Shown: positions 15,135 to 24,316, counted from the first letter of the stretch. The stretch: DNA of 42,390 nt from Pseudomonadota bacterium (GCA_002862545.1 PKDJ01000097.1:1-42390); one strand, 5' to 3'. Numbers and translations: made by a program. Notes: a model not told the origin generated them from the letters alone.

Positions 15135-17474
15135 ATGCGGTGGACGACCTTGATGGCCCTGGCCCTCCTCGCCTGCAGCGGCGACGACAAGGGGGGAGAC
15201 TCCGCGGCAGTCACGGATTCCGCTCCGACCACCACGAGCACCGGCTCCGGCACGACGGGGGCAGGCACGACGGGTGTGGGAACCACACCGGCAGGCACCA
15301 CATCGAGCTTCGACACAGACGGCGACGGGCTCACTGACCTCGAAGAAGAGGCGCTCGGCACCGATCCCAACGATGCCGACACCGACGATGACGGCATCGA
15401 GGATGGCAATGAGGTCGACCTAGGGACCGATCCGACGCGCGCCGATTCCGACGGTGACGGACTCGACGATGGCTTCGAGGTGGGAACCACCCGGACCGAC
15501 CCCACCGTCGCAGACTCGGACGGTGACGGACTCACCGACGGCGACGAAGTGAACGAGCACGGGACGAACCCGACCACCGCCGACACCGACCGCGACGGAC
15601 TCTCCGACGGGGACGAGGTGAACCTCTGGGGCAGCAACCCCGTCACCCAAGACACGGACGGTGACGGCGCTCCCGACGGGGACGAGGTCGCAGCAGGCAC
15701 CGACCCTACGCTCGCCGACACCGACGGCGACGGCATCAGCGACACGCAGGAGGTCCTCTACGGCACCGACCCTACGCTCGCCGACACCGATGAAGACGGC
15801 CTGACCGACGGCGACGAGGCGCTGCTCTACCGCTCCAACCCGCTCTCGACAGACACCGACGGCGACGGCTTGCTCGACGGCGACGAGGTGCTCATCCACG
15901 GCACCAACCCGACCGCGGTCGACAGCGACGGCGATGGCCTCGACGACGCCGTCGAGCTCGAGCTCGGCACTGACCCGGCAGTCGGCGACACCGACGGTGA
16001 CGGCCTGCCCGACGGCGTCGAGCAAGACGTGTGGCTCACGGACCCCCTCCTGGCCGACACCGATGCCGACGGTGTCGACGACGGAGACGAGGTCGACCGC
16101 GCTCTCGACCCCCTCGACGACGACACCGACGACGACGGCCTGCTCGACGGAGACGAGCTCGAGCGCGGCACGCGCCCCACTGTCGCGGACTCCGACGACG
16201 ATGGACTGACCGACGGCGATGAAGTCACGCTCCACGAGACGGACCCCTTGTCTGCTGACTCGGACGGCGACGGACTGACCGACTCGGAGGAGCTGGAGGT
16301 CCATGGCACCGATCCGCTGTCGCCCGACACCGACGCTGGCGGCACCTGGGACGGTGACGAGCTGCTGCTCGTCGGCTCGGACCCGCTCGACGCCAGCGAC
16401 GACTCGGACTGCCTCCCTCTCGACGCCGCTCCGAGCGCCCCCCTGGCGGAGGCGGTCTCCTTCGAGCCGGCCTTCGCCCAGTTTGCGCTCCACGGCGCCC
16501 TCGTCCGGGGCACGCTCCAAGACGGAGCCATCGGCATGACGCCTCGGTCTGCCGAGGTCGTGATCACCCTCTACGACAACAGCCGCACGCCCCGCTGCGA
16601 GGTTCGGGTCGACACCGACGGCCTCACACCCAGTGAGCGCCCCTTCGCCGAGGGGCTGTCCCAGGCGTGGGACCTCGACCCGCTCGTCGGAGTGAGCGGC
16701 TGCCCGGAGCTCGACGCCGACCTCTGGGGCTCGGACGACATCCGTGAGGTGCTCGCGGCAGTTCCATGGGGTCTCGGTCTCGGAACCGTCGACCGCCTCC
16801 TTCCCGCTGTTCGTGACGAGGCGGTGCTCGCCGGCGTCGACTTCGACACCGAGTGGGCTCCCTACCTGCACGGCCTGCGCGTGACGAGCACCGGCGAGCT
16901 GAGCCAGGAGCATGGCTACGGATTTGCCGCCGAGGCTCCATGCGGCGTCCAGAGTGACCATGCGGACTGGCTGCCCGCCGACGCCGCGACGGGCCTCGCG
17001 GCCTGGTGGGACCTCACCCCGCTCGACAGCTTCGTGCTGGAGCCCGAGGGCGAGCCGAGTCCCCGGGATGTCTCGCCCGCCGTCGACACCTGCGTCGACC
17101 TTCCCGAGCCGCTGACCTCCGGTGCATACCGCTTCGAGGGCTCGAACGACGGCCTCACCGATGACCTTGCTCTGCCGGTGCCCTCCTGCACCGGGTACGA
17201 CACGCGCGGCCCGGACAGCGTGCTCGCCGTCACGCTCGAGGCCGGCCAGCGGGTCGTCGCCCAGTACACCAGCCTCGACGACGGGTCGGTCTACCTGCTC
17301 TCCGACTGCGAGGACGCCACGACCTGCGTGGCCGGTGCCGACGATGTGCTGGAGCGCGCCACCGAGATGGTCGAGTGGACGAACGGCAGCGACGAAGACG
17401 TCACGCTCACCTTGGTGTTGGACTGCTACACCATGGACTGCGGCGGCTACACCCTCGACGTGGACATCTACTGA
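15135..17474 (+). CDS. Lipoprotein with 16 thrombospondin type-3 repeats and a PPC-like end
   Basis: ATG 15135, with GGAG at 15125-15128, gives 779 residues. The lipobox is LLAC ([14 protein letters not shown]), followed by a Thr/Gly stalk. Residues 59 to about 420 hold sixteen units of about 22 residues with pattern D(T/S)DxDGLxDGDEVxxxGTDP, the Ca2+-binding thrombospondin type-3 repeat common in surface proteins of this phylum. A middle domain (about 430-650) is unrecognised. The last 120 residues, opening around [18 protein letters not shown] and ending [10 protein letters not shown], look like a pre-peptidase C-terminal (PPC) beta domain. Likely a Ca2+-stiffened outer-surface protein. The arylsulfotransferase-type gene follows with overlapping stop and start. 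Confidence 0.85.
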   Translation: MRWTTLMALALLACSGDDKGGDSAAVTDSAPTTTSTGSGTTGAGTTGVGTTPAGTTSSFDTDGDGLTDLEEEALGTDPNDADTDDDGIEDGNEVDLGTDPTRADSDGDGLDDGFEVGTTRTDPTVADSDGDGLTDGDEVNEHGTNPTTADTDRDGLSDGDEVNLWGSNPVTQDTDGDGAPDGDEVAAGTDPTLADTDGDGISDTQEVLYGTDPTLADTDEDGLTDGDEALLYRSNPLSTDTDGDGLLDGDEVLIHGTNPTAVDSDGDGLDDAVELELGTDPAVGDTDGDGLPDGVEQDVWLTDPLLADTDADGVDDGDEVDRALDPLDDDTDDDGLLDGDELERGTRPTVADSDDDGLTDGDEVTLHETDPLSADSDGDGLTDSEELEVHGTDPLSPDTDAGGTWDGDELLLVGSDPLDASDDSDCLPLDAAPSAPLAEAVSFEPAFAQFALHGALVRGTLQDGAIGMTPRSAEVVITLYDNSRTPRCEVRVDTDGLTPSERPFAEGLSQAWDLDPLVGVSGCPELDADLWGSDDIREVLAAVPWGLGLGTVDRLLPAVRDEAVLAGVDFDTEWAPYLHGLRVTSTGELSQEHGYGFAAEAPCGVQSDHADWLPADAATGLAAWWDLTPLDSFVLEPEGEPSPRDVSPAVDTCVDLPEPLTSGAYRFEGSNDGLTDDLALPVPSCTGYDTRGPDSVLAVTLEAGQRVVAQYTSLDDGSVYLLSDCEDATTCVAGADDVLERATEMVEWTNGSDEDVTLTLVLDCYTMDCGGYTLDVDIY
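15309..16392 (+). repeat. Thrombospondin type-3 coding repeats (about 66 bp, 16 units)
   Basis: The units are diverged at DNA level but share gac-acc-gac-ggc-gac cores. They code for the Asp-rich Ca2+-binding loops of the surrounding lipoprotein. The high Asp content makes the opposite strand open too, which creates long spurious antisense frames. Confidence 0.85.
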
Positions 17475-18823
17475 CCCTCCTCGGCCTCCTCACCCCGTGC
17501 GCGCTCGTCGGTCTGCTCTCCTGCACCGACGCGTCGTCCCCTACCGGTGCACTCGGGCTCTCCATCGAGCCGACGGCGCTCGACACCACCTGGCGTGTGC
17601 GCTGGGACGCCCCCGGTGACGTCCACTGGGTCGAGTTCGGCATCGGCGGACTGGGCGATAAAACGGAGGAGACCGCCACTCCCGAAGCATTGCTGCGTCT
17701 ACATGAGGGGGCCTGGGTCATTCGCGCCGTGAGCCTCGACGACGACGGGCGACGGCGGACTCAGACCTCCTCGCTGGTCGTGCCGGAGCAGCCGGAGCTG
17801 CTGGGGCGCTTCGACGTGCTCGTCTCCGAGCCCGAGGCCGAGCTGCGCGACCTGTTGCTGTTCTTCAACCAGTACAGCATGGAGCCTCGCTTCTCGTGGG
17901 TCGCCGTCATCGACGGCACGGGCAGGCACCGCTGGTACCTCCCTGGCGACCCGCCCCCCTTCAAGATCAACCGCGCTCATGTCGGTCCAGACGGTCAGCC
18001 ATGGTTCACGACCTACCACTGGGACCGCGAGGCGGACTGGGGCACGCTCCACCAAGTCAGCTGGGACGGTCTGCATCGAGAGCGCTGGAGCCTCCCCGAG
18101 CAGCACCACGACTTCGTCGTCGAGGACGACAGCGTCACGTGGCTCTCCTGGGTGTACCGCGACACGCCCATGCCCGGGACCACCAGTCCCGTGGCCACCG
18201 ATGCCCTCCGGTCCCGCCCACTCGATGGCGACCAGCCGTCCATCCTCTGGTCCGTGCTCGACGACCACCCGCTCGACCTGCGTCCTCCCTGCCCTCACGC
18301 CAGCGCGCCCAAGTTCAAGCCAGGGTTCACCGAGTTCAGCCACGGCAACTCGGTGGTGAGCGTGGACGATGAGTGGTGGGTGATGCTGCGGTACCTCGAC
18401 CAGATCGTTGCCGTCGACAAGCAGACCGGAGCGACGAAGTGGTCCCTCGGTGGGCCCGAGGCCACGCTCTCGTACGACGGCGTGCCGCCCTCCCACCCCC
18501 ACTTCTCGGACGCCTGGGCCGATGGGCTGCTGGTCTTCGACAACGGAGACCACCGTCCCGACGACACGAGCAGCGCCATCGAGTACGTCCTCGACGGCGA
18601 GGTGGCGCGGGAGGTGTGGCGATTCGAGCACCCCGACGGCGCGCACACCCCCTTCCTCGGTGACGTGCGACGCCTGCCCGGCGGCAACCGGCTGGTGGTG
18701 TGGAGCAGCAGCGGTGAGCTGATGGAGGTCACACCGGACGGACGGGTGGTGTGGCACGCCGTCACCCCCGATGTCGTCGGACGCGTGACCGTGCTCGACC
18801 CAGGCTGGCAGCCGGTCTTCTGA
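17471..18823 (+). CDS. Arylsulfotransferase (ASST)-type lipoprotein, probable CTG start
   Basis: The only in-frame ATG (17375) lies deep in the previous gene and gives no signal peptide. CTG 17471, overlapping the upstream TGA as CTGA, opens a hydrophobic leader with lipobox LLSC. That start gives 450 residues. The ASST propeller motifs are present: [20 protein letters not shown] with an Arg 17 residues after its His (MLRYLDQIV), and [19 protein letters not shown]. These match the active-site His-His-Arg-His order of bacterial aryl sulfotransferases, which move sulfate between phenols without PAPS. The substrate is unknown. The start codon is the uncertain point. Confidence 0.75.
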   Translation: MTLLGLLTPCALVGLLSCTDASSPTGALGLSIEPTALDTTWRVRWDAPGDVHWVEFGIGGLGDKTEETATPEALLRLHEGAWVIRAVSLDDDGRRRTQTSSLVVPEQPELLGRFDVLVSEPEAELRDLLLFFNQYSMEPRFSWVAVIDGTGRHRWYLPGDPPPFKINRAHVGPDGQPWFTTYHWDREADWGTLHQVSWDGLHRERWSLPEQHHDFVVEDDSVTWLSWVYRDTPMPGTTSPVATDALRSRPLDGDQPSILWSVLDDHPLDLRPPCPHASAPKFKPGFTEFSHGNSVVSVDDEWWVMLRYLDQIVAVDKQTGATKWSLGGPEATLSYDGVPPSHPHFSDAWADGLLVFDNGDHRPDDTSSAIEYVLDGEVAREVWRFEHPDGAHTPFLGDVRRLPGGNRLVVWSSSGELMEVTPDGRVVWHAVTPDVVGRVTVLDPGWQPVF

Positions 18824-18826
18824 GGC

Positions 18827-19744
18827 CTACTCGGTCAGCAGCTGCTCGGTCGCGTGCACCAGCGCCTCGACCGCTCGGTGGTGAAACGTGGCGTCGAGGT
18901 TGGCGGGGGTGTCCGGACCCGAGCGACAGTGGTACGCCGGATAGCGAAAGTCGGCGGTGTCGGTCACCATCACGCCGGGAAGCCCCTGGTACCAGAACGC
19001 TGCGTGATCGCTGCGCCCGAGCTGCGGCACGTGGGGCGCGAGCGGACTGGTGAAGCCGATGACCGGGAGCCCAGCCGCCTGGCCTCCCGCACGCAGCGCC
19101 TCGCCCACGTGGGACGACCCCCAGTCTCCCACGTAGAGCAGAAAATCCCCTCGGAAGTCGCGCGCTCTGACCTCCGACCAGGCACTGCGGAAGGCATACT
19201 CGAACCCTGCGGGAATCCGCTGCGAGCCAGGTCGATCGTCCGTGAAGCCGATCATCTCCACCGACAGCATCGCGTGGACGGGCCGCTCCGCCAGCGCCGC
19301 CGCGAGGGCCTGCGCCCCGATCAGCCCCCACTCCTCCTGATCGAGACAAGCCAGGACGAGGGTGCGGTCGCCCGGCTGCACCACGTCAGCGAGCGCCCAC
19401 AGTCCAGCCACCCCCGAGGCGTTGTCGTCGGCTCCCTCGCAGCCCGGGATGTGGTCATAGTGGGCGGCCAGGACGACAGGCTCATCGAGCCGACCGACGC
19501 GCGTGCCGACGACGTTCACGCCCGTGCCGTAGGCCATGCGCTCCACCTCGAGCCCAGCAGCCTCGAACCGCTCGACACAGGCGTCTTGCACAGCCTGCCA
19601 GGTCGGTGAGCCCGGCGGACGGGGGTGCGCGATGAAGCGCAGGTCTGCGGCGAGCCTGTCGGGGTCGATGCGTGCAGGGACCCGAGGCTCCGGCTGCAGA
19701 GGCTGCTCGGGTACGGAGCAGCCAATCAGCAGCAGCGTGATCAC
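18827..19744 (-). CDS. M28-family zinc aminopeptidase lipoprotein
   Basis: GTG 19744 overlaps the TGA of the upstream lipoprotein gene (GTGA) and opens VITLLLIGC, a short lipoprotein signal. The 305-residue product has the M28 di-zinc set: His95 and Asp97 in AHYDH, Asp106/107 in ADDN, the catalytic Glu137 and ligand Glu138 in DQEEWG, and a late His in AYHCRSGPDTPANLD. Family members are exopeptidases or glutaminyl-cyclase-like enzymes acting outside the cytoplasm. It probably trims peptides at the envelope. The longer frame to 19792 would place a charged stretch before the signal and is rejected. Confidence 0.88.
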   Translation of the reverse strand: MITLLLIGCSVPEQPLQPEPRVPARIDPDRLAADLRFIAHPRPPGSPTWQAVQDACVERFEAAGLEVERMAYGTGVNVVGTRVGRLDEPVVLAAHYDHIPGCEGADDNASGVAGLWALADVVQPGDRTLVLACLDQEEWGLIGAQALAAALAERPVHAMLSVEMIGFTDDRPGSQRIPAGFEYAFRSAWSEVRARDFRGDFLLYVGDWGSSHVGEALRAGGQAAGLPVIGFTSPLAPHVPQLGRSDHAAFWYQGLPGVMVTDTADFRYPAYHCRSGPDTPANLDATFHHRAVEALVHATEQLLTE

Positions 19745-20097
19745 TCGGTGGCGGTGGTGGTCCCGGTGCTCTCGCTCATACTCCAGGCGCACTCATCGCC
19801 TGAGTAGACCTGCGTGCAGACCGCCACGCCGGCCACGGCAGCATCGCAGCTGGCCTCGTCGAGTGCCTTCAGGCACGCGCGTGCCTCGGTGCCGCTGTAG
19901 TCGCACCCTGCGACGCTCGCCTCGACCAGGATGCCGTAGAACGTCTCGCAGTCGCCCTGGTCGCCGAACGACACCTGTGCGTCGTCGCAGGACGCGAGAA
20001 GCTCACAGCTCTTCGCCGCATACTGCTCCTGGAACTTGTCTTCTCCCAGACCACATGCCACGAGACAGACCAGCGCCATCACGAACCCGACCCTCAT
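19741..20097 (-). CDS. Small cysteine-rich lipoprotein
   Basis: The 118-residue product starts at ATG 20097 behind AGGAGGTCTC, an ideal site. The signal MRVGFVMALVCLVAC gives lipidated Cys15. The mature part (FQEQYAAKSCELLASC and eight further cysteines in spaced pairs) matches a type of small lipoprotein frequent in Myxococcota, with no assigned function. The end is Thr-rich. It is the first gene of a coupled pair with the M28 peptidase. Confidence 0.8.
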   Translation of the reverse strand: MRVGFVMALVCLVACGLGEDKFQEQYAAKSCELLASCDDAQVSFGDQGDCETFYGILVEASVAGCDYSGTEARACLKALDEASCDAAVAGVAVCTQVYSGDECAWSMSESTGTTTATE

Positions 20098-20188
20098 GAG
20101 ACCTCCTCAGCTCGCCCTCGATGGACCACGCTTAGCATCCACTGGTTCCGGTCGCTTCCCGAGATATGCGGCGCACCTCGGAGGACGA

Positions 20189-20953
20189 GTGCGAACGCTC
20201 TGCGCCATGATCTTCTTGATCCTCGCCTCGGCGGCGCACGCCGAGCCGAGACGAATACAGCCCGGAGAGCTGTACGGGCATCGCGGCGGCTGGACCGGCA
20301 ACGCCTACACCGCGAAGCAGGGCACGGTGAACCTTCACCCCCTGCTGCGCTCGAGCATCGGCGTCACCGACTTCATGGACCTCAAGGTGTCCTTCCTCGG
20401 CCTGGTCTTCGGCCCGGCCGTGTCTGCCGAGTTCGCTGTGGTCGACACCGGCACCGTCGCGGTGTCGGTCGAGCCCCGCCTCGCCTCCTCGTGGACCGCG
20501 AGCCGACTCGATCTCGGCACGGCCGCCCGCGTGACCTTCGGAAGCCCCAAGAAGGGCTTGTTCACCACGGGCCTGCTCGTCGCTCACTGCTCGGGCTGTG
20601 GTCTCGACACCAACAACGACGGCATCCCCGACACCGCGGTCAAGCAGGGTGTCTACGACCTACGACCCGAGGTGACGTACGAGTTCGTGCTCACCAAGAA
20701 GTCCCATCTCGTGGTCACCGGACGAACCAACATCATCCAGCTCTCACGCGGTCGAGCCGTCGGAACCCTCGGCTCCTACTATGCGCTCGCCAGCGGCTCG
20801 GTCGGCGTCTCGCTCGGGCTGAACATCGGGCTGCTCGACATCACCGAGGTCAACGCCACCCTCGAGAGCCTGGAGCGGCTCGGCATCCAGCCGCTCGGCA
20901 GCAACGTCCTGCCCATCCCCCTGCCCCATGCCCAGCTCTGGTTCCGGCTCTGA
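20189..20953 (+). CDS. Probable outer-membrane protein
   Basis: GTG 20189 is chosen because GGAGG at 20180-20184 precedes it by four bases; ATG 20207, six codons later, has no site of its own. The signal VRTLCAMIFLILASAAHA is cut after AHA. The 254-residue product then alternates polar and hydrophobic residues (VSFLGLVFGPAVSAEFAVV, GTVAVSVEPRLASSW) and ends QLWFRL, typical of a barrel's last strand. One insert, GLDTNNDGIPDTA, is Asp/Asn-rich like a Ca2+ loop. The third codon position is strongly G/C up to the stop, so this strand is the real coding one in the 210-base overlap with the GTPase gene. Confidence 0.7.
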   Translation: MRTLCAMIFLILASAAHAEPRRIQPGELYGHRGGWTGNAYTAKQGTVNLHPLLRSSIGVTDFMDLKVSFLGLVFGPAVSAEFAVVDTGTVAVSVEPRLASSWTASRLDLGTAARVTFGSPKKGLFTTGLLVAHCSGCGLDTNNDGIPDTAVKQGVYDLRPEVTYEFVLTKKSHLVVTGRTNIIQLSRGRAVGTLGSYYALASGSVGVSLGLNIGLLDITEVNATLESLERLGIQPLGSNVLPIPLPHAQLWFRL

Positions 20954-22117
20954 GGCGGGCCGGACGTCCTCGCTGGACGCCGCTCCGCTGACCCAGGGCA
21001 GCTCCCCTGCATCCTTGCCGAGGTGCTCGAGGCGCTCCACGAGCCAGTCGTGCACCGGCCCGAGCCCGATGGGTGACTCCGACAGCTGCGGCAGCGGGTC
21101 GAAGGCCGCGGCCGCGAAGTCCTCCGCGCGCACGGCGAGCTTGTCCCGAGCATCGGCGAGGTAGCGCTCCCGGTCTCGCTCTCGCAACGTGTCGATCTTG
21201 TTCACCACCACCAGCGCTGGCCGACCCGTGGCCCGGACGCTCTCCCAGTCCGCCTTCTCCCGCGCCTGGACGCCGCCTTGGGCGTTGACGACGTAGATGT
21301 ACACATCGATGTGGTCCAGGATCTGCCTGGCCTCTTCGGTGACCGCCTCGACCACGTCGCCGAGGCCCGGTGTGTTGACGACAAACAGCGCCGTCGAGCC
21401 TGGAAGGCGCTGAATCTCCACCTCGGTGGTCGACCCCGCCACCGGATCGACGTTGCCCGAATCGATCCCGAAGATGGCCTTGATGGCCGCATCCTTGCCC
21501 GCGCTCGGAGAGCCGACCACCCCCACCGTCACGCGGTGGCGCACCGTCTGCCGCAGGCGAGCGACCTCGAGGACGGCCGGCAGGACCACGCGGTCGTCCG
21601 GTCGGGTGACCCAGAAGACGAGGAGGCACCCCGCCAGCGGCCCCATTCGCAGGACAGTGCTCGCCATCACCGACGTCGCGACGTAGCCGAAGCGGCGGTT
21701 CAGAGCCCGCTCTGCGACCGCGGGGACCTCGGCGGGATCCCGCGGTGAGGGAGGCGACTGTCCGAGAGCACGCCACATCACGGCCTGCTCCTCGGAGGAG
21801 AGGTGCACCCAGCTGCGCTCGAGAGCCCGCCTGACGAGAGCGACCTCCCCGGCCTCCAGTCCCACGTCCGCGGTGAGGCGCTGCCGTGCGAGCAGGTCGT
21901 CCAGCACCTTTCGGTAGGAGGGCCCATCGCCACGCCGCCTGAGCTTGTCGAGCACGCTGCCACCTGCGCGCCTGAGGGTCGCCGCGAGGTGTCGGGCAAG
22001 GGCGTCCCGGCCCATCCCCTGTGGACGCACACGCAGCGTCTGGGCCAGCGTGATCAGCTCGTCACGGTGACACTTGCGGAGGAGGTCCTCGAGGTCGAGC
22101 TCAGAGGTCGTCGCCAT
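20744..22117 (-). CDS. GTPase with YaaW/UPF0174-like N-terminal domain and GKD P-loop
   Basis: ATG 22117 overlaps the end of the upstream GTPase gene by 17 bases and gives 457 residues. Residues 5-120 follow the DUF3944/UPF0174 (YaaW) pattern: LDLEDLLRKCHRDEL, then RRAGGSVLDKLRRRGDGPSY, and LSSEEQAVMWRAL. A hydrophobic stretch lies at about 145-170. The GTPase domain has P-loop GSPSAGKD (202-209) with Asp209 where Ser/Thr is normal, GST (228-230), G3 as NTPG (248-251) with Asn for Asp, and NKID (306-309). The last 69 residues are antisense to the barrel gene and have poor codon bias. This suggests an older stop near 20950 was lost. Confidence 0.8.
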   Translation of the reverse strand: MATTSELDLEDLLRKCHRDELITLAQTLRVRPQGMGRDALARHLAATLRRAGGSVLDKLRRRGDGPSYRKVLDDLLARQRLTADVGLEAGEVALVRRALERSWVHLSSEEQAVMWRALGQSPPSPRDPAEVPAVAERALNRRFGYVATSVMASTVLRMGPLAGCLLVFWVTRPDDRVVLPAVLEVARLRQTVRHRVTVGVVGSPSAGKDAAIKAIFGIDSGNVDPVAGSTTEVEIQRLPGSTALFVVNTPGLGDVVEAVTEEARQILDHIDVYIYVVNAQGGVQAREKADWESVRATGRPALVVVNKIDTLRERDRERYLADARDKLAVRAEDFAAAAFDPLPQLSESPIGLGPVHDWLVERLEHLGKDAGELPWVSGAASSEDVRPASEPEPELGMGQGDGQDVAAERLDAEPLQALEGGVDLGDVEQPDVQPERDADRAAGERIVGAEGSDGSTA

Positions 22118-23258
22118 CCAACACCTGGGGCGGCTCGGCTGTGTGCGCGTCCATGTCGACGACGCGCGAGCGATAGGCATGCGCCTCGGCATCGAAGATC
22201 TCGCGAATCTCGACGCCCGAGAGGTTGCCGTCCTTCTGCATCCATGCGACTGCTGCACGGCCGACGCCGTACGTGGTCGCTGCTGCGATGCCTGCTCCCA
22301 GGGCGCTGGTGGCCACGTGAACCGCCTGGGTGCCGGGGACCCACCCCGCTGTCTTCGCGGCATTCAGCGCCCACCGCACGAAGCTCTTGCTGCCACCCGC
22401 CAGCGCCTCACCCAAGATGAAGAGCACCAGCTCCCGGTCCATCCGTCGGTCGAACACCGCGGCGATGTCCGTGATGAGCTTCACCTGGATGGCCGTGACA
22501 GCGGTGGCGTCCGCTCCTGGCACCGGAATGGCCCCCGCCATGGCCGAGCGGCGCGCTGCCGCTCGAATGATGGCCTCGCAGGCCGCGGCGCGACTGCGGA
22601 GGTGCTTGGCGAACAGGAGCGACTTGCCATCCTTCTCGAGCTGTCGGTGGATCCACTGGATGACCGCGTCGACGCCGATGGGCTCCTCGGAGAGCACCGG
22701 CAGGGGGTCGAAGGCAGTGACGACAGCCTCGTCGCGCCTCAGGCCCAGCTGCGACAGCGTGGCCTCAATGAAGGCCTCACGCTGGTGCTCCCGGATGAGG
22801 TCAATCTTGTTGAGGCAGACCAGCGTCGGACGCCCCAGGGCACGGATGGCGTCGAGGTCGCGACGCTCATCGATGGTCGCGCCCCCATCGCTATTGACCA
22901 CATAGATCGCGATGTCGAGCTGATCGAGCGCCCTACGAGCCTCAGCCTCCACCGCGGCGCGCAGATCGCCGAAGCCCGGGGCATTGATCACCATGAAGCG
23001 GCCGTCGAGATCGACCGGCGCCACGCGGATCCGATCCGTGGATCCCGGGATGGGGTCGACCTCGCCGAAGTCGACGTCGAAGAGGGCCCGGATCGCGCTG
23101 TCCTTGCCGCTGCTCGCTGAGCCGAGGAAGGCGACAGCGAGCGTCTGCTCGAGCGCGATGCGCACCTCGTCGTGAGCGATCTCCCAGCGCTCGCGGGCGC
23201 TCGCCTTGACGTCGGCCACCAGCTCCTGGCTGGCGACGGTGAGCTCGTCCTGGCTCAA
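22101..23258 (-). CDS. GTPase with DUF697-like membrane domain and GKD P-loop
   Basis: The frame is open up to 23807, but that part is antisense-like to the reductase gene. TTG 23258, with GGAGGG just before it and overlapping the reductase TGA as TTGA, gives 385 residues. The GTPase has P-loop GSASSGKD (46-53), GST (72-74), G3 as NAPG (92-95) and NKID (150-153). These are the same two changes from GKS and DxPG seen in the next gene. Residues about 215-350 (GAIPVPGADATAVTAIQVKL, then Gly/Ala helices) match DUF697-type domains found in membrane-linked GTPases. It is the middle gene of a three-gene coupled operon. Confidence 0.85.
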   Translation of the reverse strand: MSQDELTVASQELVADVKASARERWEIAHDEVRIALEQTLAVAFLGSASSGKDSAIRALFDVDFGEVDPIPGSTDRIRVAPVDLDGRFMVINAPGFGDLRAAVEAEARRALDQLDIAIYVVNSDGGATIDERRDLDAIRALGRPTLVCLNKIDLIREHQREAFIEATLSQLGLRRDEAVVTAFDPLPVLSEEPIGVDAVIQWIHRQLEKDGKSLLFAKHLRSRAAACEAIIRAAARRSAMAGAIPVPGADATAVTAIQVKLITDIAAVFDRRMDRELVLFILGEALAGGSKSFVRWALNAAKTAGWVPGTQAVHVATSALGAGIAAATTYGVGRAAVAWMQKDGNLSGVEIREIFDAEAHAYRSRVVDMDAHTAEPPQVLDGDDL

Positions 23259-24262
23259 GCTCCCTCCACCACCCGGCCGCGAACCGGAAAGTACGCCGGG
23301 TCGGGAACGGTCTCGCCGGTGGCGGTTCCGGGGGCGACGAGGGCGTCGCAGCGTGCCTCCAGATCCGGCGTCCAGGAGACCTGACTGCCGGCGATGTACT
23401 GCTCGAGCTGCCCGAGGGTGCGTGGGCCGATCACGGTGCTGGTGACGGCCTGGTTTGCCAAGACCCAGGCTGTCGCCAGGCTCGACGGCGCCACGCCAAC
23501 CTCTCCTGCGAGCGCCGAGAAGCGCTGCGCAACCGGCAGCGAGGCCTCGCGCCACTCTGCCTGCAGGAACCTCGTGTTCTGCCGATCCAGGCGACTCCCT
23601 CGGGGGACGCTCTCCCCTGTGTACTTGCCCGTCAGGACGCCCCGAGCGAGTGGCGAGTAGGTGACCACCCCGACGCCCTTGCGCTGTGCCATGGGGATGA
23701 ACTCGTACTCGAGCTGACGGTTGACCAGAGAGTAGGGATTCTGGCCGGCAACGACGGGCGACCAGTCGTGGCGGGTCGCCACCCGCAGGAGCTCCACGAC
23801 CTCCCACGCGAAGTAGTTCGAGCAGGCGACGTACCGGACGCGGCCAGACCGAACGAGATCCTCCATGGCGCGGAGGGTCTCGTGGATCGGTACCTGCCGA
23901 TCAGGCAGGTGCATGTAGTACAGGTCGATCCAGTCGGTACCGAGCCTCGCCAGCGAGGCGTCGCAGGCCTGGAGCAGGTGCCTCGCAGAGAGTCCGCGAT
24001 CGTTCACCCCCGGCCCCATAGGCGCCCAGGCCTTGGTCGCGAGCACGATCTGATCACGTCGACCGCGCATCAGGTGGCCGAGCATCTCCTCAGAGGTGCC
24101 CCGGCCGTACATGTCCGCGGTGTCCCAGAAGAAGATCCCGGCATCCAGGGCGCGATCACAGATGGCCGACGCCTCGTCGAGCTCGGTGACATCGCCGAAG
24201 TTCATTGTGCCGAGGCACAGGCGGCTCACTCGCAGGCCGCACCGACCGAGCTGCACGGGCAT
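23255..24262 (-). CDS. Aldo/keto reductase
   Basis: The 335-residue TIM-barrel enzyme has the full AKR tetrad: Asp47 and Tyr52 (DTADMYG), Lys77 (ATKAW) and His118 (MHLPDR). ACSNYFAWE and VVTYSPLARGVLTGKY are further family blocks, and IGPRTLGQLEQ binds the NADPH phosphate. It should reduce an aldehyde or ketone using NADPH in the cytoplasm; the substrate is unknown. GAGGAGGACTGC precedes ATG 24262. Its stop overlaps the TTG start of the GTPase gene, so this metabolic-type enzyme is translated with the two GTPases, which is unusual company. Confidence 0.92.
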   Translation of the reverse strand: MPVQLGRCGLRVSRLCLGTMNFGDVTELDEASAICDRALDAGIFFWDTADMYGRGTSEEMLGHLMRGRRDQIVLATKAWAPMGPGVNDRGLSARHLLQACDASLARLGTDWIDLYYMHLPDRQVPIHETLRAMEDLVRSGRVRYVACSNYFAWEVVELLRVATRHDWSPVVAGQNPYSLVNRQLEYEFIPMAQRKGVGVVTYSPLARGVLTGKYTGESVPRGSRLDRQNTRFLQAEWREASLPVAQRFSALAGEVGVAPSSLATAWVLANQAVTSTVIGPRTLGQLEQYIAGSQVSWTPDLEARCDALVAPGTATGETVPDPAYFPVRGRVVEGA

Positions 24263-24277
24263 GCAGTCCTCCTCGTA

Positions 24278-24307
24278 GGCGCCGCCTTAACGTGAACAGA
24301 GGGCGCC
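24278..24307. promoter_or_regulatory. Dyad upstream of the reductase-GTPase operon
   Basis: GGCGCC occurs at 24278-24283 and 24302-24307, able to pair around an 18-base loop. The loop holds TTAACGTGAA (24287-24296), itself nearly symmetric and AT-richer than its surroundings. It lies in the 54-base gap before ATG 24262. It could be a terminator of the upstream gene or an operator; the sequence does not decide. Confidence 0.25.
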
Positions 24308-24316
24308 GAGTGGCGC

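Noticed and set aside
15309..16392. CRISPR-like array
   Set aside because: The regular 66-base spacing comes from in-frame protein repeats; the units are diverged and there are no unique spacers or cas genes. The same applies to the MopE-like stalks.
15420..16961. Minus-strand open frame of 513 codons
   Set aside because: It is antisense to the thrombospondin-type repeats, with the same Asp/Val complement effect, and has no ribosome site or domain.
23259..23807. N-terminal extension of the DUF697 GTPase frame
   Set aside because: It runs within the aldo/keto reductase gene in another frame and shows no domain. TTG 23258 with a strong site fits better.
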